Assembly: GCA_035500455.1 (NCBI GenBank) | Contig: DATJXG010000481.1 | Coordinates: 1-14,375 of the forward strand | Length of the DNA stretch: 14,375 nt | From: DATJXG01 sp035500455 | GTDB taxonomy: Bacteria > Acidobacteriota > Terriglobia > Terriglobales > Acidobacteriaceae | Direction of reading: 5' to 3' | The notes under the pieces: model-generated | Databases searched by the model: none | What the model was told of the DNA's origin: nothing | The model's input: only the letters and a program-made list of their open reading frames with translations | Made by a program: the position numbers and the translations under genes | Part shown: piece after piece, positions 1 through 6,113 of the stretch | Numbering within the stretch: the stretch's first letter is position 1 | Layout: each line of letters begins with the position of its first letter

Positions 1-279
1 GCCTTCTATCGGTTGAAGCGGGTGGCATGGTGGGTCGCAGTCGGGGCGCTGGCTCTGCGTCTGGTCTCCAGCACTTTGACCATCGTGAAGGGAAATCTGT
101 TCGAAGCATACTCAAGAATGGGAATGCCGCAGAAGCAGGTAGAGATGATGCATGCGAATCCAGCGATGCGCTCCGGGACCGTGCTCTGGTCAAGCTTGAT
201 CTTCACGGTGGGATTTCTAGGCTACATGATCTGGATCAAGCGCTACTTCAAGCCAGGCATGCAAGCGCCGGTGGCATGA
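1..279 (+). CDS. C-terminal part of a small membrane protein, function unknown
   Basis: The frame is open from the first base of the window, so the gene probably begins upstream; a TTG at 13 is the only early start-like codon and has no visible ribosome binding site. The visible part (about 92 residues) has two hydrophobic stretches. One begins at VAWWVAVGALAL near the start of the window. The second is SLIFTVGFLGYMIWI near the end, followed by a basic tail (KRYFKP). Between them lies a polar segment of about 35 residues containing QKQVEMMHANP. This suggests an integral inner-membrane protein with at least two helices. I recognise no family motif. It is followed by a spacer with a 9-bp-periodic repeat and then the carbinolamine dehydratase gene on the same strand, so no functional link is implied. 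Confidence 0.55.
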   Translation, partial: AFYRLKRVAWWVAVGALALRLVSSTLTIVKGNLFEAYSRMGMPQKQVEMMHANPAMRSGTVLWSSLIFTVGFLGYMIWIKRYFKPGMQAPVA

Positions 280-334
280 GTACAAGCGTGTTGCCTTTTT
301 TGCTCTGCGATCTTTGCTGGTAAGACAAGCTCAC

Positions 335-361
335 CGCAAAGGTCGCAAAGGACGCAAAGAA
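335..361. repeat. Three tandem 9-bp units, cgcaaagg-type
   Basis: Three successive 9-bp units, cgcaaaggt, cgcaaagga and cgcaaagaa, lie in the spacer between the membrane protein and the dehydratase gene. Related 9-bp-periodic, purine-rich units occur at 2336-2378 (other strand) and 8089-8128, so this looks like a dispersed intergenic repeat and not a gene-specific site. Confidence 0.6.
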
Positions 362-410
362 GGCTTCTCGCGACTTGCTTCCTTGCAGCGGGCAGGAGCA
401 CACTCAAACC

Positions 411-734
411 ATGTCTGAGCTAGCCAGCAAAACCTGTGTTCCGTGCAAAGGCGGCGTCCCCCCGATGAAGGGCCGGGAGCTGCAACGCATTCTTCAGCTC
501 GTGCCCGAGTGGAAGGCGGTGAACGAACACCACATCACCCGCGCCTTCACCTTCCCCGATTTCCGGCAGGCCCTGGCCTTCGTCAATCGCGTAGGCGAGC
601 TGGCCGAAAGCCAGGGGCACCATCCCGATATTCTTCTCACCTGGGGCAAAGCCGAAATCACCCTCTGGACCCACAAGATTGATGGCCTGACGGAAAGCGA
701 CTTCATCATGGCCGCCAAGATCGATCAACTCTAG
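411..734 (+). CDS. Pterin-4a-carbinolamine dehydratase (PCD/DCoH family)
   Basis: A 107-residue protein, the usual length for this family. It dehydrates 4a-hydroxytetrahydrobiopterin to quinonoid dihydropterin, recycling the cofactor of aromatic amino-acid hydroxylases in the cytoplasm. The family signature is complete: E66, then H70-H71-P72, W78, H88 and D97 with the expected spacings; H70, H71 and H88 correspond to the active-site histidines. The N-terminus carries the CxPCxGGxPP motif (residues 9-18) common in one bacterial branch. I chose the ATG at 411 because this motif lies just after it and AGGAG at 394-398 precedes it by 12 nt; an in-frame TTG at 375 would add 12 non-family residues. 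No hydroxylase gene is nearby, so the substrate source is unknown. It converges on the cytochrome gene. Confidence 0.95.
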   Translation: MSELASKTCVPCKGGVPPMKGRELQRILQLVPEWKAVNEHHITRAFTFPDFRQALAFVNRVGELAESQGHHPDILLTWGKAEITLWTHKIDGLTESDFIMAAKIDQL

Positions 735-774
735 GCGCGGCTTGCCTCAAGCTGGCGTCCCTCAAGCTCTCGGC

Positions 775-797
775 AAAAAACCTCCGCAGCCTGCGGG
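775..797 (-). terminator. Probable Rho-independent terminator of the di-heme cytochrome gene
   Basis: Read on the minus strand, a short GC stem (CCGCA-ggc-TGCGG within 784-796) is followed after three bases by six T residues (775-780). It begins about 20 nt after the cytochrome stop codon at 816. The stem is only 5 bp with a 3-nt loop, so it is moderate evidence. It also lies in the convergent gap after the dehydratase gene but has no T-run in that direction. Confidence 0.45.
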
Positions 798-815
798 TCC
801 GCGCCTGCACTGCTT

Positions 816-2114
816 TCACAACGAATTTAGAAAGGTCAGCAACTGGTCCTCCTCGCGATTGCTGAGTTTCTTAAAAGCCCGCACTGCCTGGCTGGCTTCG
901 TTATCGTGACGCAGAATTGCATTCTCCACCGTGACGGAAAGGCCATCGTGCATGAGGTGGCTGCGGGTACGCAGTCCCCACAAGGGCGCGGTGCGCAGTT
1001 TGTTGGCGGTATCGGGCGGGCCATTCTGTACGATGCCGTCTCCCGTGCCCACGTCGTGCAGTAGGAAATCGCCGAAAGGATGGATGATCTTGTTGCCCAG
1101 AGCGTCGGGCACGGTGAAAGTCCCACCGTTGATGATCGTTCCCGCGGGAGCGGTAGTGATGGAGGGAATATGGCACATGGCGCAGCCGATGTCGGAGAAG
1201 ATTTGCTGGCCCTTCTGCACCTTCTGCGTTTGTGCCAGGTGGTGATCGACCGGCGGCGCTAGGGTGCCGCGGATAAATGTCGCGAAGTGGTCGATATCGT
1301 CCAGGCCGTTTTCGTCGGGCCCATCCTCGGGGTCGGTGGTGTGTTTGCAGACCTGAGTGGTGTCCGTCGGGTTCAGGCGGTTGGTGATGCCCTGCTCATT
1401 AATGTAGGCATCGGAGGCAAAGGAAAGCAGGCTGCCATGCTGATCCTTCCAGCCAAAGCGGCCGATCCGGGTTTGCCCCGGAGCTTCCAGCACTGGCACC
1501 TGGATGGCTTCCCCGGCGATGCGGCCGCCGCTGAGAGTGGCCTGCTGCTGGGCGATTTGCAGCAGAGTGTTGTCGTCAATGGCTTCTACAAAGCCGTCGC
1601 CAAGTAAGTTCACTGAGAGGCGCAGGGTGCGAATGTCCTCGGTCTCAGGAACCAGCTCCTGGGCCTTGGGGCAGATGGCGCGGTCATTGATCAGCGAGCG
1701 ATTGGGGATGGTGGCGTTGCCGTCCGCGATTGTGACCGACGGGTTGATGAATTGGTTGCGGCGGCCGTCGTGGCCGGCGCGGAACTCGGTGACCTGGCTG
1801 CTTCCCCCGGTGACCGGATTCTGGTGGCAGTCGGAGCAGGAGCGGGCGTTGAATACCGGGCCGAGTCCATCGTTGACGCCTTCGGACTCCTCGAACGTTT
1901 CCTGATCCTGCGCGAAGCTGTCGCCGGGGGGTTCGGGCAGGCCGTTGCTCTCGCTGTGCGACCCGGCTCCTTCGCTATAGGTTGGAGTTTTAAATCCGGT
2001 GGGCGCTTCCGCGGGGCTGCTCGACGAGTCGCTCCACAGGGCGGTTACAGTGGGTGGGAGGGCCGCAGCCACCGCGAAACAAAAGACGATCGAGAGGGCT
2101 TGTACACGAGTCAT
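816..2114 (-). CDS. Exported di-heme cytochrome c of the DHOR (DUF1111, CxxC) family
   Basis: A 432-residue protein with an N-terminal signal peptide (basic MTR, then a hydrophobic run to about residue 25) and two c-type haem sites: CSDCH at 93-97 and CAMCH at 311-315. The family context is clear: GLGPVFN before haem 1, then the C-terminal block LRTAPLWGL with LMHDGL and an AILRHDNEA segment at about residues 374-407. This matches the di-heme oxidoreductase family (COG3488), related to bacterial di-haem peroxidases; the physiological substrate of most members is unknown. It should act in the periplasm as an electron-transfer or peroxidase-like protein. The ATG at 2114 is preferred over ATGs at 2120 and 2132 because GGAGG (2122-2126) sits 7 nt upstream of it. 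It appears to be a single-gene unit: no cytochrome partner, MauG-type substrate or regulator lies beside it. Confidence 0.9.
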   Translation of the reverse strand: MTRVQALSIVFCFAVAAALPPTVTALWSDSSSSPAEAPTGFKTPTYSEGAGSHSESNGLPEPPGDSFAQDQETFEESEGVNDGLGPVFNARSCSDCHQNPVTGGSSQVTEFRAGHDGRRNQFINPSVTIADGNATIPNRSLINDRAICPKAQELVPETEDIRTLRLSVNLLGDGFVEAIDDNTLLQIAQQQATLSGGRIAGEAIQVPVLEAPGQTRIGRFGWKDQHGSLLSFASDAYINEQGITNRLNPTDTTQVCKHTTDPEDGPDENGLDDIDHFATFIRGTLAPPVDHHLAQTQKVQKGQQIFSDIGCAMCHIPSITTAPAGTIINGGTFTVPDALGNKIIHPFGDFLLHDVGTGDGIVQNGPPDTANKLRTAPLWGLRTRSHLMHDGLSVTVENAILRHDNEASQAVRAFKKLSNREEDQLLTFLNSL

Positions 2115-2294
2115 TTCCATGCCTCCATGCACGGGGGTTTGGGCACACTGCGGCTGCTGGCCCGAGTTGCTGGCCTTGGGCGGCCACGGCGCGCTGGTTT
2201 TCGGTGTTCCGCCTCAGATCAAGAGCAGGTGGGACGTTGTCGTCCTGGCATAAGAGTTCGCTGGCCCCCCTCTGAAGGCGTGCTCCTTCAGTTC

Positions 2295-2325
2295 GCGCAG
2301 TTCATGCAGTGCGCGCAGTTCATGC
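2295..2325. repeat. Direct repeat of gcgcagttcatgc, two copies
   Basis: The 13-mer gcgcagttcatgc occurs at 2295-2307 and again at 2313-2325, an 18-bp period (twice nine). It adjoins the 9-bp-periodic units at 2336-2378 and probably belongs to the same intergenic repeat block. Confidence 0.6.
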
Positions 2326-2335
2326 TTTGTCTTGC

Positions 2336-2378
2336 CGCTGAGCCCTCCGCCGTCTCAGCGGTTTCCGCGTTTTGCGGA
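2336..2378 (-). repeat. Degenerate 9-bp-periodic repeat with hairpins
   Basis: On the minus strand, units resembling cgcggaaac, cgctgagac and ggcggaggg follow one another at 9-bp spacing. The block also contains two perfect inverted repeats: CGCTGAG with CTCAGCG (7 bp) and TCCGC with GCGGA (5 bp). It resembles the units at 335-361 and 8089-8128. Confidence 0.5.
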
Positions 2379-2570
2379 ATGAACCACTGAAGACTCAGGG
2401 GGACGCAGAGACTTGCTGCCATCGCGGTCAGCCAGTCACCTTGGCTCGAAGCATCTGCGGTACCGCGCCCTATTGCCGGCGAGCCTTTTGTTCGTGAGAA
2501 GTAATTGAGGGGGAATTTTGTCCGGGGTGAGGCATTGCCCCGAGCGGGGAAAACCTTCTGAATTCTTGCA

Positions 2571-2606
2571 AACAAAAAACCGGCCGGGACCATTGATCCC
2601 GGCCGG
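2571..2606 (-). terminator. Strong Rho-independent terminator after the OmpA-like gene
   Basis: On the minus strand, a perfect 10-bp stem CCGGCCGGGA / TCCCGGCCGG (2580-2606) with a 7-nt loop is followed directly by TTTTTTGTTTG-type sequence (2571-2579). It starts 19 nt after the stop codon at 2626. Stem, loop and U-tract are all canonical, so transcription of the envelope gene should end here and not run into the cytochrome gene. Confidence 0.92.
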
Positions 2607-2625
2607 CATCATCTGATACGGAAGG

Positions 2626-4248
2626 TTATTGCGCCTTCGGCTTGGCTTTCTTCACCGCCGCATGCGGATGATCCGGAACTGCTTTCACTTTGCTTTCATC
2701 CACAGGCTCGGTGCCTTCTCCGGAGAATGTCGCTCCTGCGGGAACCACCCAGTACTCTGCGGTCTTGGTGCCCGCGCTGCCGGTGCGCACCTCGATGCGG
2801 CTGGGATCGATTCCCTGCTTGGCTTCGCCACCCGAGAGATACGCCTTGGAATTGACCGCGCGTTCCCCGGCCAGATTCTTGCGCTTCTCGGTTGGTTCCG
2901 CGTTGCCCACAATCACCAGCTTGTCGTCGGGCTGGTGCTGCAGGCGCTGCGCCACGTCGTCCAGGATTGCCTTGCAGGTGTTATCCACCCGCCACGGCTT
3001 CACCTTGTTGGGGAAGTCGCATTGGCTCAGCTTGCTGGCCTGCGGCGGGGGCGGCGGAGGCGGAGCTTCCACAGTGGCTTCGGTCGAGGCGCTCGTGTTC
3101 AGCCCACGAGGATCGGTGCAGGTGGCAGTTATGGTGATCGGACCTGGCGAAGCTCCGGTGGTGTTCAGCGTTGCGGTGTTGCCGTTTCCGGTGACCGTTC
3201 CCGCGGTTGAAGTCCATCCCCCAACCGTGACCGGAACATTGTCAGGGCTGGTGCAGTTGCAGGTGACGGTGACTGAACCGCCGGCCTGTACTGAAGTTGG
3301 ACTGGCCGAGCAAGACATCGTCGGCGGATTCTTGGGCGGTTCTTTCACCGTGAAGTTGGCGGTGCAACTGGCCTCGCCGCCGTTCTTCATTTTGGGATCG
3401 GTCACATGGGCGGTGACGGTGTAGCTGCCGCCGGCGACCCCGTTGGTATCGATGCTGGCGGTGTTGTCCTTGCCGGAAACCTTGCCTCCGGTGCTGCTCC
3501 AGGTGTAGGTCAAAGTATGCTTGGGATTGAAGTTGCTGGCGGTCGCGGTCGCCGTCACCGGCTCGCCCACCATGACTTCGGAGGGCTGTATCGAGCAAGC
3601 CGCTGCGATAGGTACCGGGGGCGCCCCGCCGAAGTTCCACACCAGTCCGGTACGCAGGCGGACGCCATTGAGGTGGGGACGGCGAAGATCTGGGTCGGCA
3701 GGGCCGGCGGCATCCGGGAAGTGATGCGCGGCCCAAACCCAATCCGCTTCAAACAAGCGAATGCTGACAGGTTTGGAGATTTTCAGGTCCATGCCGCCGC
3801 CTACGATAGCGCCAATGCCGTTGCTGGGAGTGAGTCCCTTCAGCTGCAGCCGGTTGTAGCTCAACATGCTGTGCGCGAAGAAGTTCACTCCCTCTGAGCG
3901 CCAGGTCACGCGGGGGCCGATCGAGCCCGTGCTCTCCCGGACGTTATCCTCCCAGTTGTGGCCGAAATCTCCTTCCAGTCCAAACACGGGGGTTGCGTTG
4001 TAGGTGAAGCTGGCGCCAATACCAGGAGTCAACGATGGCAGTTTGAATGGAACCGGCGCGTTTGCGGGCTGAAATGGAGTGGGCACGGTCCCGCCCGGAT
4101 TCAGCCACTGGTATCCGGTAAACAGTTCATATTTAGGTGTTGTTTCGTCTTGCGCAAACCCTTTGCCCACCATCACCAGGAGGGTGAGCAACGCCAACGT
4201 CAAAGCTGCAAATCCACGCCTCATTGCGGTCTTGCTACAGCGTGACAT
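2626..4248 (-). CDS. Exported envelope protein: predicted beta-barrel, two Ig-like repeats, OmpA-like C-terminus
   Basis: A 540-residue protein with a signal peptide (residues 1-32, cleavage probably after GFA before QDE). Residues 36-210 look like a small outer-membrane beta-barrel: alternating aromatic and glycine-rich strands, ending in RLRTGLVWNFGG. Two Ig/PKD-like repeats follow at about 217-302 and 311-394, each beginning with a CSxxPxxVxxG pattern. A run of seven prolines (396-402) leads into an OmpA C-like domain (about 408-503) with an ERA motif and a VDNTCKAILDDVAQRL helix, then a Lys/Ala/Pro tail. OmpA-type domains anchor the outer membrane to peptidoglycan; the usual GYTD-type motif here reads GNAE, so binding may be altered. 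The ATG at 4248 is fixed by GGAGG (4257-4261) 8 nt upstream and by the signal peptide. It is divergent from the two-component operon. Confidence 0.85.
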   Translation of the reverse strand: MSRCSKTAMRRGFAALTLALLTLLVMVGKGFAQDETTPKYELFTGYQWLNPGGTVPTPFQPANAPVPFKLPSLTPGIGASFTYNATPVFGLEGDFGHNWEDNVRESTGSIGPRVTWRSEGVNFFAHSMLSYNRLQLKGLTPSNGIGAIVGGGMDLKISKPVSIRLFEADWVWAAHHFPDAAGPADPDLRRPHLNGVRLRTGLVWNFGGAPPVPIAAACSIQPSEVMVGEPVTATATASNFNPKHTLTYTWSSTGGKVSGKDNTASIDTNGVAGGSYTVTAHVTDPKMKNGGEASCTANFTVKEPPKNPPTMSCSASPTSVQAGGSVTVTCNCTSPDNVPVTVGGWTSTAGTVTGNGNTATLNTTGASPGPITITATCTDPRGLNTSASTEATVEAPPPPPPPQASKLSQCDFPNKVKPWRVDNTCKAILDDVAQRLQHQPDDKLVIVGNAEPTEKRKNLAGERAVNSKAYLSGGEAKQGIDPSRIEVRTGSAGTKTAEYWVVPAGATFSGEGTEPVDESKVKAVPDHPHAAVKKAKPKAQ

Positions 4249-4256
4249 ACAAGAAA

Positions 4257-4261
4257 CCTCC
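4257..4261 (-). promoter_or_regulatory. Ribosome binding site of the OmpA-like gene
   Basis: GGAGG on the minus strand, 8 nt before the ATG at 4248. It decides between this start and a frame that stays open 204 bases further upstream without a comparable site. Confidence 0.8.
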
Positions 4262-4297
4262 GAGTGAACTGAAAGCGTCCCTAGGATGCCATCTCCG

Positions 4298-4311
4298 AAC
4301 AACATGTTGTT
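4298..4311. promoter_or_regulatory. Perfect 14-bp palindrome, candidate operator
   Basis: AACAACATGTTGTT is a perfect inverted repeat lying 50-63 bp upstream of the OmpA-like start codon. It falls just downstream of a weak minus-strand promoter candidate (TTGCTA, 16 bp, TAGACT at 4320-4325). Size, symmetry and position fit a dimeric regulator site, but there is no second copy in the window to support it. Confidence 0.35.
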
Positions 4312-4508
4312 GTTCTCGCAGTCTATCACCAAGTTGAAGAATAGCAAGGGTTTGGAGGTTTTGTGGCAACTTGTGGAGGCGCTGTTGACTCCCTGAGTGC
4401 GCGCCCTGGGCTGGCCTCTTGGCTGCATTCCTGCCACGCGCCAGGAGAGCACCTCTGGAGCCTCGATCTTTCGTTTGAGACGGATGTTGTTAAAAAGCGC
4501 GCCACAAC

Positions 4509-4537
4509 TTGCGGCAACCGAAGAAAACCTAAATAAT
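4509..4537 (+). promoter_or_regulatory. Candidate sigma-70-type promoter for the response regulator/kinase operon
   Basis: TTGCGG (4509-4514) and AATAAT (4532-4537) are separated by 17 bp. The -10 matches consensus at 5 of 6 positions and the -35 at 3 of 6. It would give a leader of about 140 nt before the ATG at 4682. This is a visual match only. Confidence 0.25.
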
Positions 4538-4613
4538 TACGCCCAGGGTACTCCTTGCCCAAGCGGGACGTGCAGCAGAGGATTGCTTCTGGACCTTTCA
4601 CGATAAAGCTGCT

Positions 4614-4635
4614 TTCATGAACCTTTCTTCATGAA
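4614..4635. promoter_or_regulatory. Two TTCATGAA palindromes 14 bp apart, candidate operator
   Basis: The self-complementary octamer TTCATGAA occurs at 4614-4621 and 4628-4635, start to start 14 bp. The pair ends 46 bp before the response-regulator ATG. Paired palindromes in a promoter or leader are typical of cooperative repressor or activator sites. Which protein binds cannot be read from the sequence. Confidence 0.35.
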
Positions 4636-4681
4636 TCGCCCTTTGCGCCTTTACGCTGAGCTTTTTCTGTGACTTCTATCT

Positions 4682-6079
4682 ATGAACCAGGAACGAGTCC
4701 TGATCGTCGAAGACGAAGAAAATGAACGGACCGGCATGGCGGAGCTGATTTCTGCCTGGGGATACCGCACCGAAACCGCCAGCGACGGCGCCGAGGGCCT
4801 GGAAAAGGCCACCAGTTGGTCCCCCTCAATCGTGGTCACCGACATGAAGATGCCGCGCATGGGAGGACTCGAGCTGCTGGAGAGGCTGGCGGGCGACTCC
4901 CGCACCATGGCGGTGATCGTGGTAACGGCCCAGGGCACCATCGACAGCGCCGTCCAGGCCATGCGCATGGGGGCGTATGACTACATCACCAAACCCATCG
5001 ACACCAACCGCCTTCGCACCATCTTGCAGAATGCATCCGCGCTGCTCGGCACCAAAGTAGAACTGGAGGTCACGCGCCGAAAGCTGCGGGACGCCGGCTC
5101 ACTGGGCAGCCTGGTAGGATCGTCCAAGAAAATGCAGGAACTGTTCCGGTTGGTCGAAATGGTGGCTCCGAGCACAGCCTCGGTGCTGATCACCGGCGCC
5201 AGCGGTACAGGAAAAGAATTAGTGGCGCGCACCATTCACGAACTCAGTCCCCGCCGCAACAAGCCATTCATCGCCATTAACTGCGCAGCCATTCCCGAGA
5301 CATTGATCGAAAGCGAAATCTTCGGCCACGAGAAAGGCGCATTCACCGGCGCCCTGGAACGCCGCACCGGTTGCTTCGAACTGGCGGAGGGGGGCACGCT
5401 GCTGCTGGATGAAATTGGCGAGATGCCGGTGGGTACTCAGGCCAAGCTGCTGCGGGTGCTGGAAGACCGCAAGTTCCGCAGGCTGGGCAGCAAAGTGGAA
5501 ACCACGGTGGACGTGCGCGTGCTGGCCGCCACCAACAAGGTGCCGGAAGACGCCGTGGCGCGCGGCGAACTGCGCAACGATCTCTATTACCGCCTGAATG
5601 TCTTCAACATTCACATGCCCGCTTTGCGGGAGCACAAGGAAGATATTCCCGACCTGGTGCAGCATCTGCTGCGCGAAATGGACGCCAAGCATGGGCGCAA
5701 GGTTGCGACCGTCAGCGAGGCGGTGCTGAATCAGTTCCAGAATTATTCCTGGCCGGGAAACGTGCGCGAGCTGAGGAATACGCTGGAGCGGGCGGTGATC
5801 GTCTGTGAAGGCGCGGTCGCCGAGACCAAGCATCTGCCGCCGGGATTCGGCCAGGTTACGCTGCGGACTTCACCCGAGGATCCAGACGCAGTGCGGCTGG
5901 GCGTCGGCACCACGGTGGAGGAGGCGGAGAAGAAGCTGATCCTGAAAACTCTCGAGGCTACCAACAACAACAAGACGCGGGCGGCCGAGATTCTCGGCAT
6001 CAGCCTGAAGACGCTGCATAACAAACTGAAGGAGTACGGCAGCGCCGCGGCAGAAGCCGCTCTGGAACCGGAGTCGTAG
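4682..6079 (+). CDS. Sigma-54-dependent response regulator (NtrC/AtoC/ZraR type)
   Basis: A 465-residue cytoplasmic transcription activator with the classic three domains. Receiver (about 5-118): acidic pocket E10-D11, phospho-acceptor D54, T82 and K104. AAA+ sigma-54 interaction domain (about 143-385): Walker A GASGTGKE at 172-179, the sigma-54-contacting GAFTGA loop at 219-224, Walker B with LLLDEIG at 240-246, and a WPGNVREL motif at 357-364. C-terminal Fis-type helix-turn-helix (about 414-453), TRAAEILGISLKTLHNKL. All key residues are intact, so it should hydrolyse ATP to open sigma-54 promoters when phosphorylated. The ATG at 4682 fits the receiver start, although no Shine-Dalgarno sequence is visible before it. 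The sensor kinase gene follows after a 34-bp gap, so the two are very probably co-transcribed. Confidence 0.96.
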   Translation: MNQERVLIVEDEENERTGMAELISAWGYRTETASDGAEGLEKATSWSPSIVVTDMKMPRMGGLELLERLAGDSRTMAVIVVTAQGTIDSAVQAMRMGAYDYITKPIDTNRLRTILQNASALLGTKVELEVTRRKLRDAGSLGSLVGSSKKMQELFRLVEMVAPSTASVLITGASGTGKELVARTIHELSPRRNKPFIAINCAAIPETLIESEIFGHEKGAFTGALERRTGCFELAEGGTLLLDEIGEMPVGTQAKLLRVLEDRKFRRLGSKVETTVDVRVLAATNKVPEDAVARGELRNDLYYRLNVFNIHMPALREHKEDIPDLVQHLLREMDAKHGRKVATVSEAVLNQFQNYSWPGNVRELRNTLERAVIVCEGAVAETKHLPPGFGQVTLRTSPEDPDAVRLGVGTTVEEAEKKLILKTLEATNNNKTRAAEILGISLKTLHNKLKEYGSAAAEAALEPES

Positions 6080-6087
6080 AACTAGCG

Positions 6088-6103
6088 CCGGCGGTTCCGC
6101 CGG
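6088..6103 (+). other. Intercistronic hairpin between regulator and kinase genes
   Basis: CCGGCGG-tt-CCGCCGG is a perfect 7-bp inverted repeat with a 2-nt centre in the short gap between the two cistrons. No T-run follows, so it is not a terminator. It could stabilise the upstream message or limit kinase translation, which would keep kinase below regulator. That role is inferred. Confidence 0.5.
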
Positions 6104-6113
6104 GCGAGTGAGC

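Larger units (their letters stand above)
2115..2570. other. Intergenic region with repeats, no gene recognised
   Basis: This stretch separates two minus-strand genes. The part nearest 2114 must hold the cytochrome promoter, but I see no convincing -35/-10 pair. Near the middle are an 18-bp-spaced direct repeat (2295-2325) and 9-bp-periodic hairpin-forming units (2336-2378). A 10-bp palindrome GCGGTACCGC lies at 2457-2466. Open frames across it encode only translations of the repeats (for example NAETAETAEG on the minus strand) and have no family features. Confidence 0.5.

Noticed and set aside
1752..2390. 212-codon plus-strand open frame over the cytochrome gene start and spacer
   Set aside because: It is antisense to the signal peptide and haem 1 region of a clear gene and continues into repeat sequence.
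2288..2593. 101-codon minus-strand open frame between the cytochrome and OmpA-like genes
   Set aside because: It translates the 9-bp-periodic repeats (NAETAETAEG, MNCAHCMNCA) and starts inside the terminator of the neighbouring gene.
4420..4434. Possible sigma-54 promoter TGGCTGCATTCCTGC on the plus strand
   Set aside because: GG and GC have the right 10-bp separation, but the bases between and around poorly match TGGCAC-N5-TTGC, and it lies about 240 bp before the next start codon.
4249..4452. 68-residue N-terminal extension of the OmpA-like protein
   Set aside because: GGAGG at 8 nt and the signal peptide both place the start at 4248; the extension has no coding character and would bury the signal peptide.
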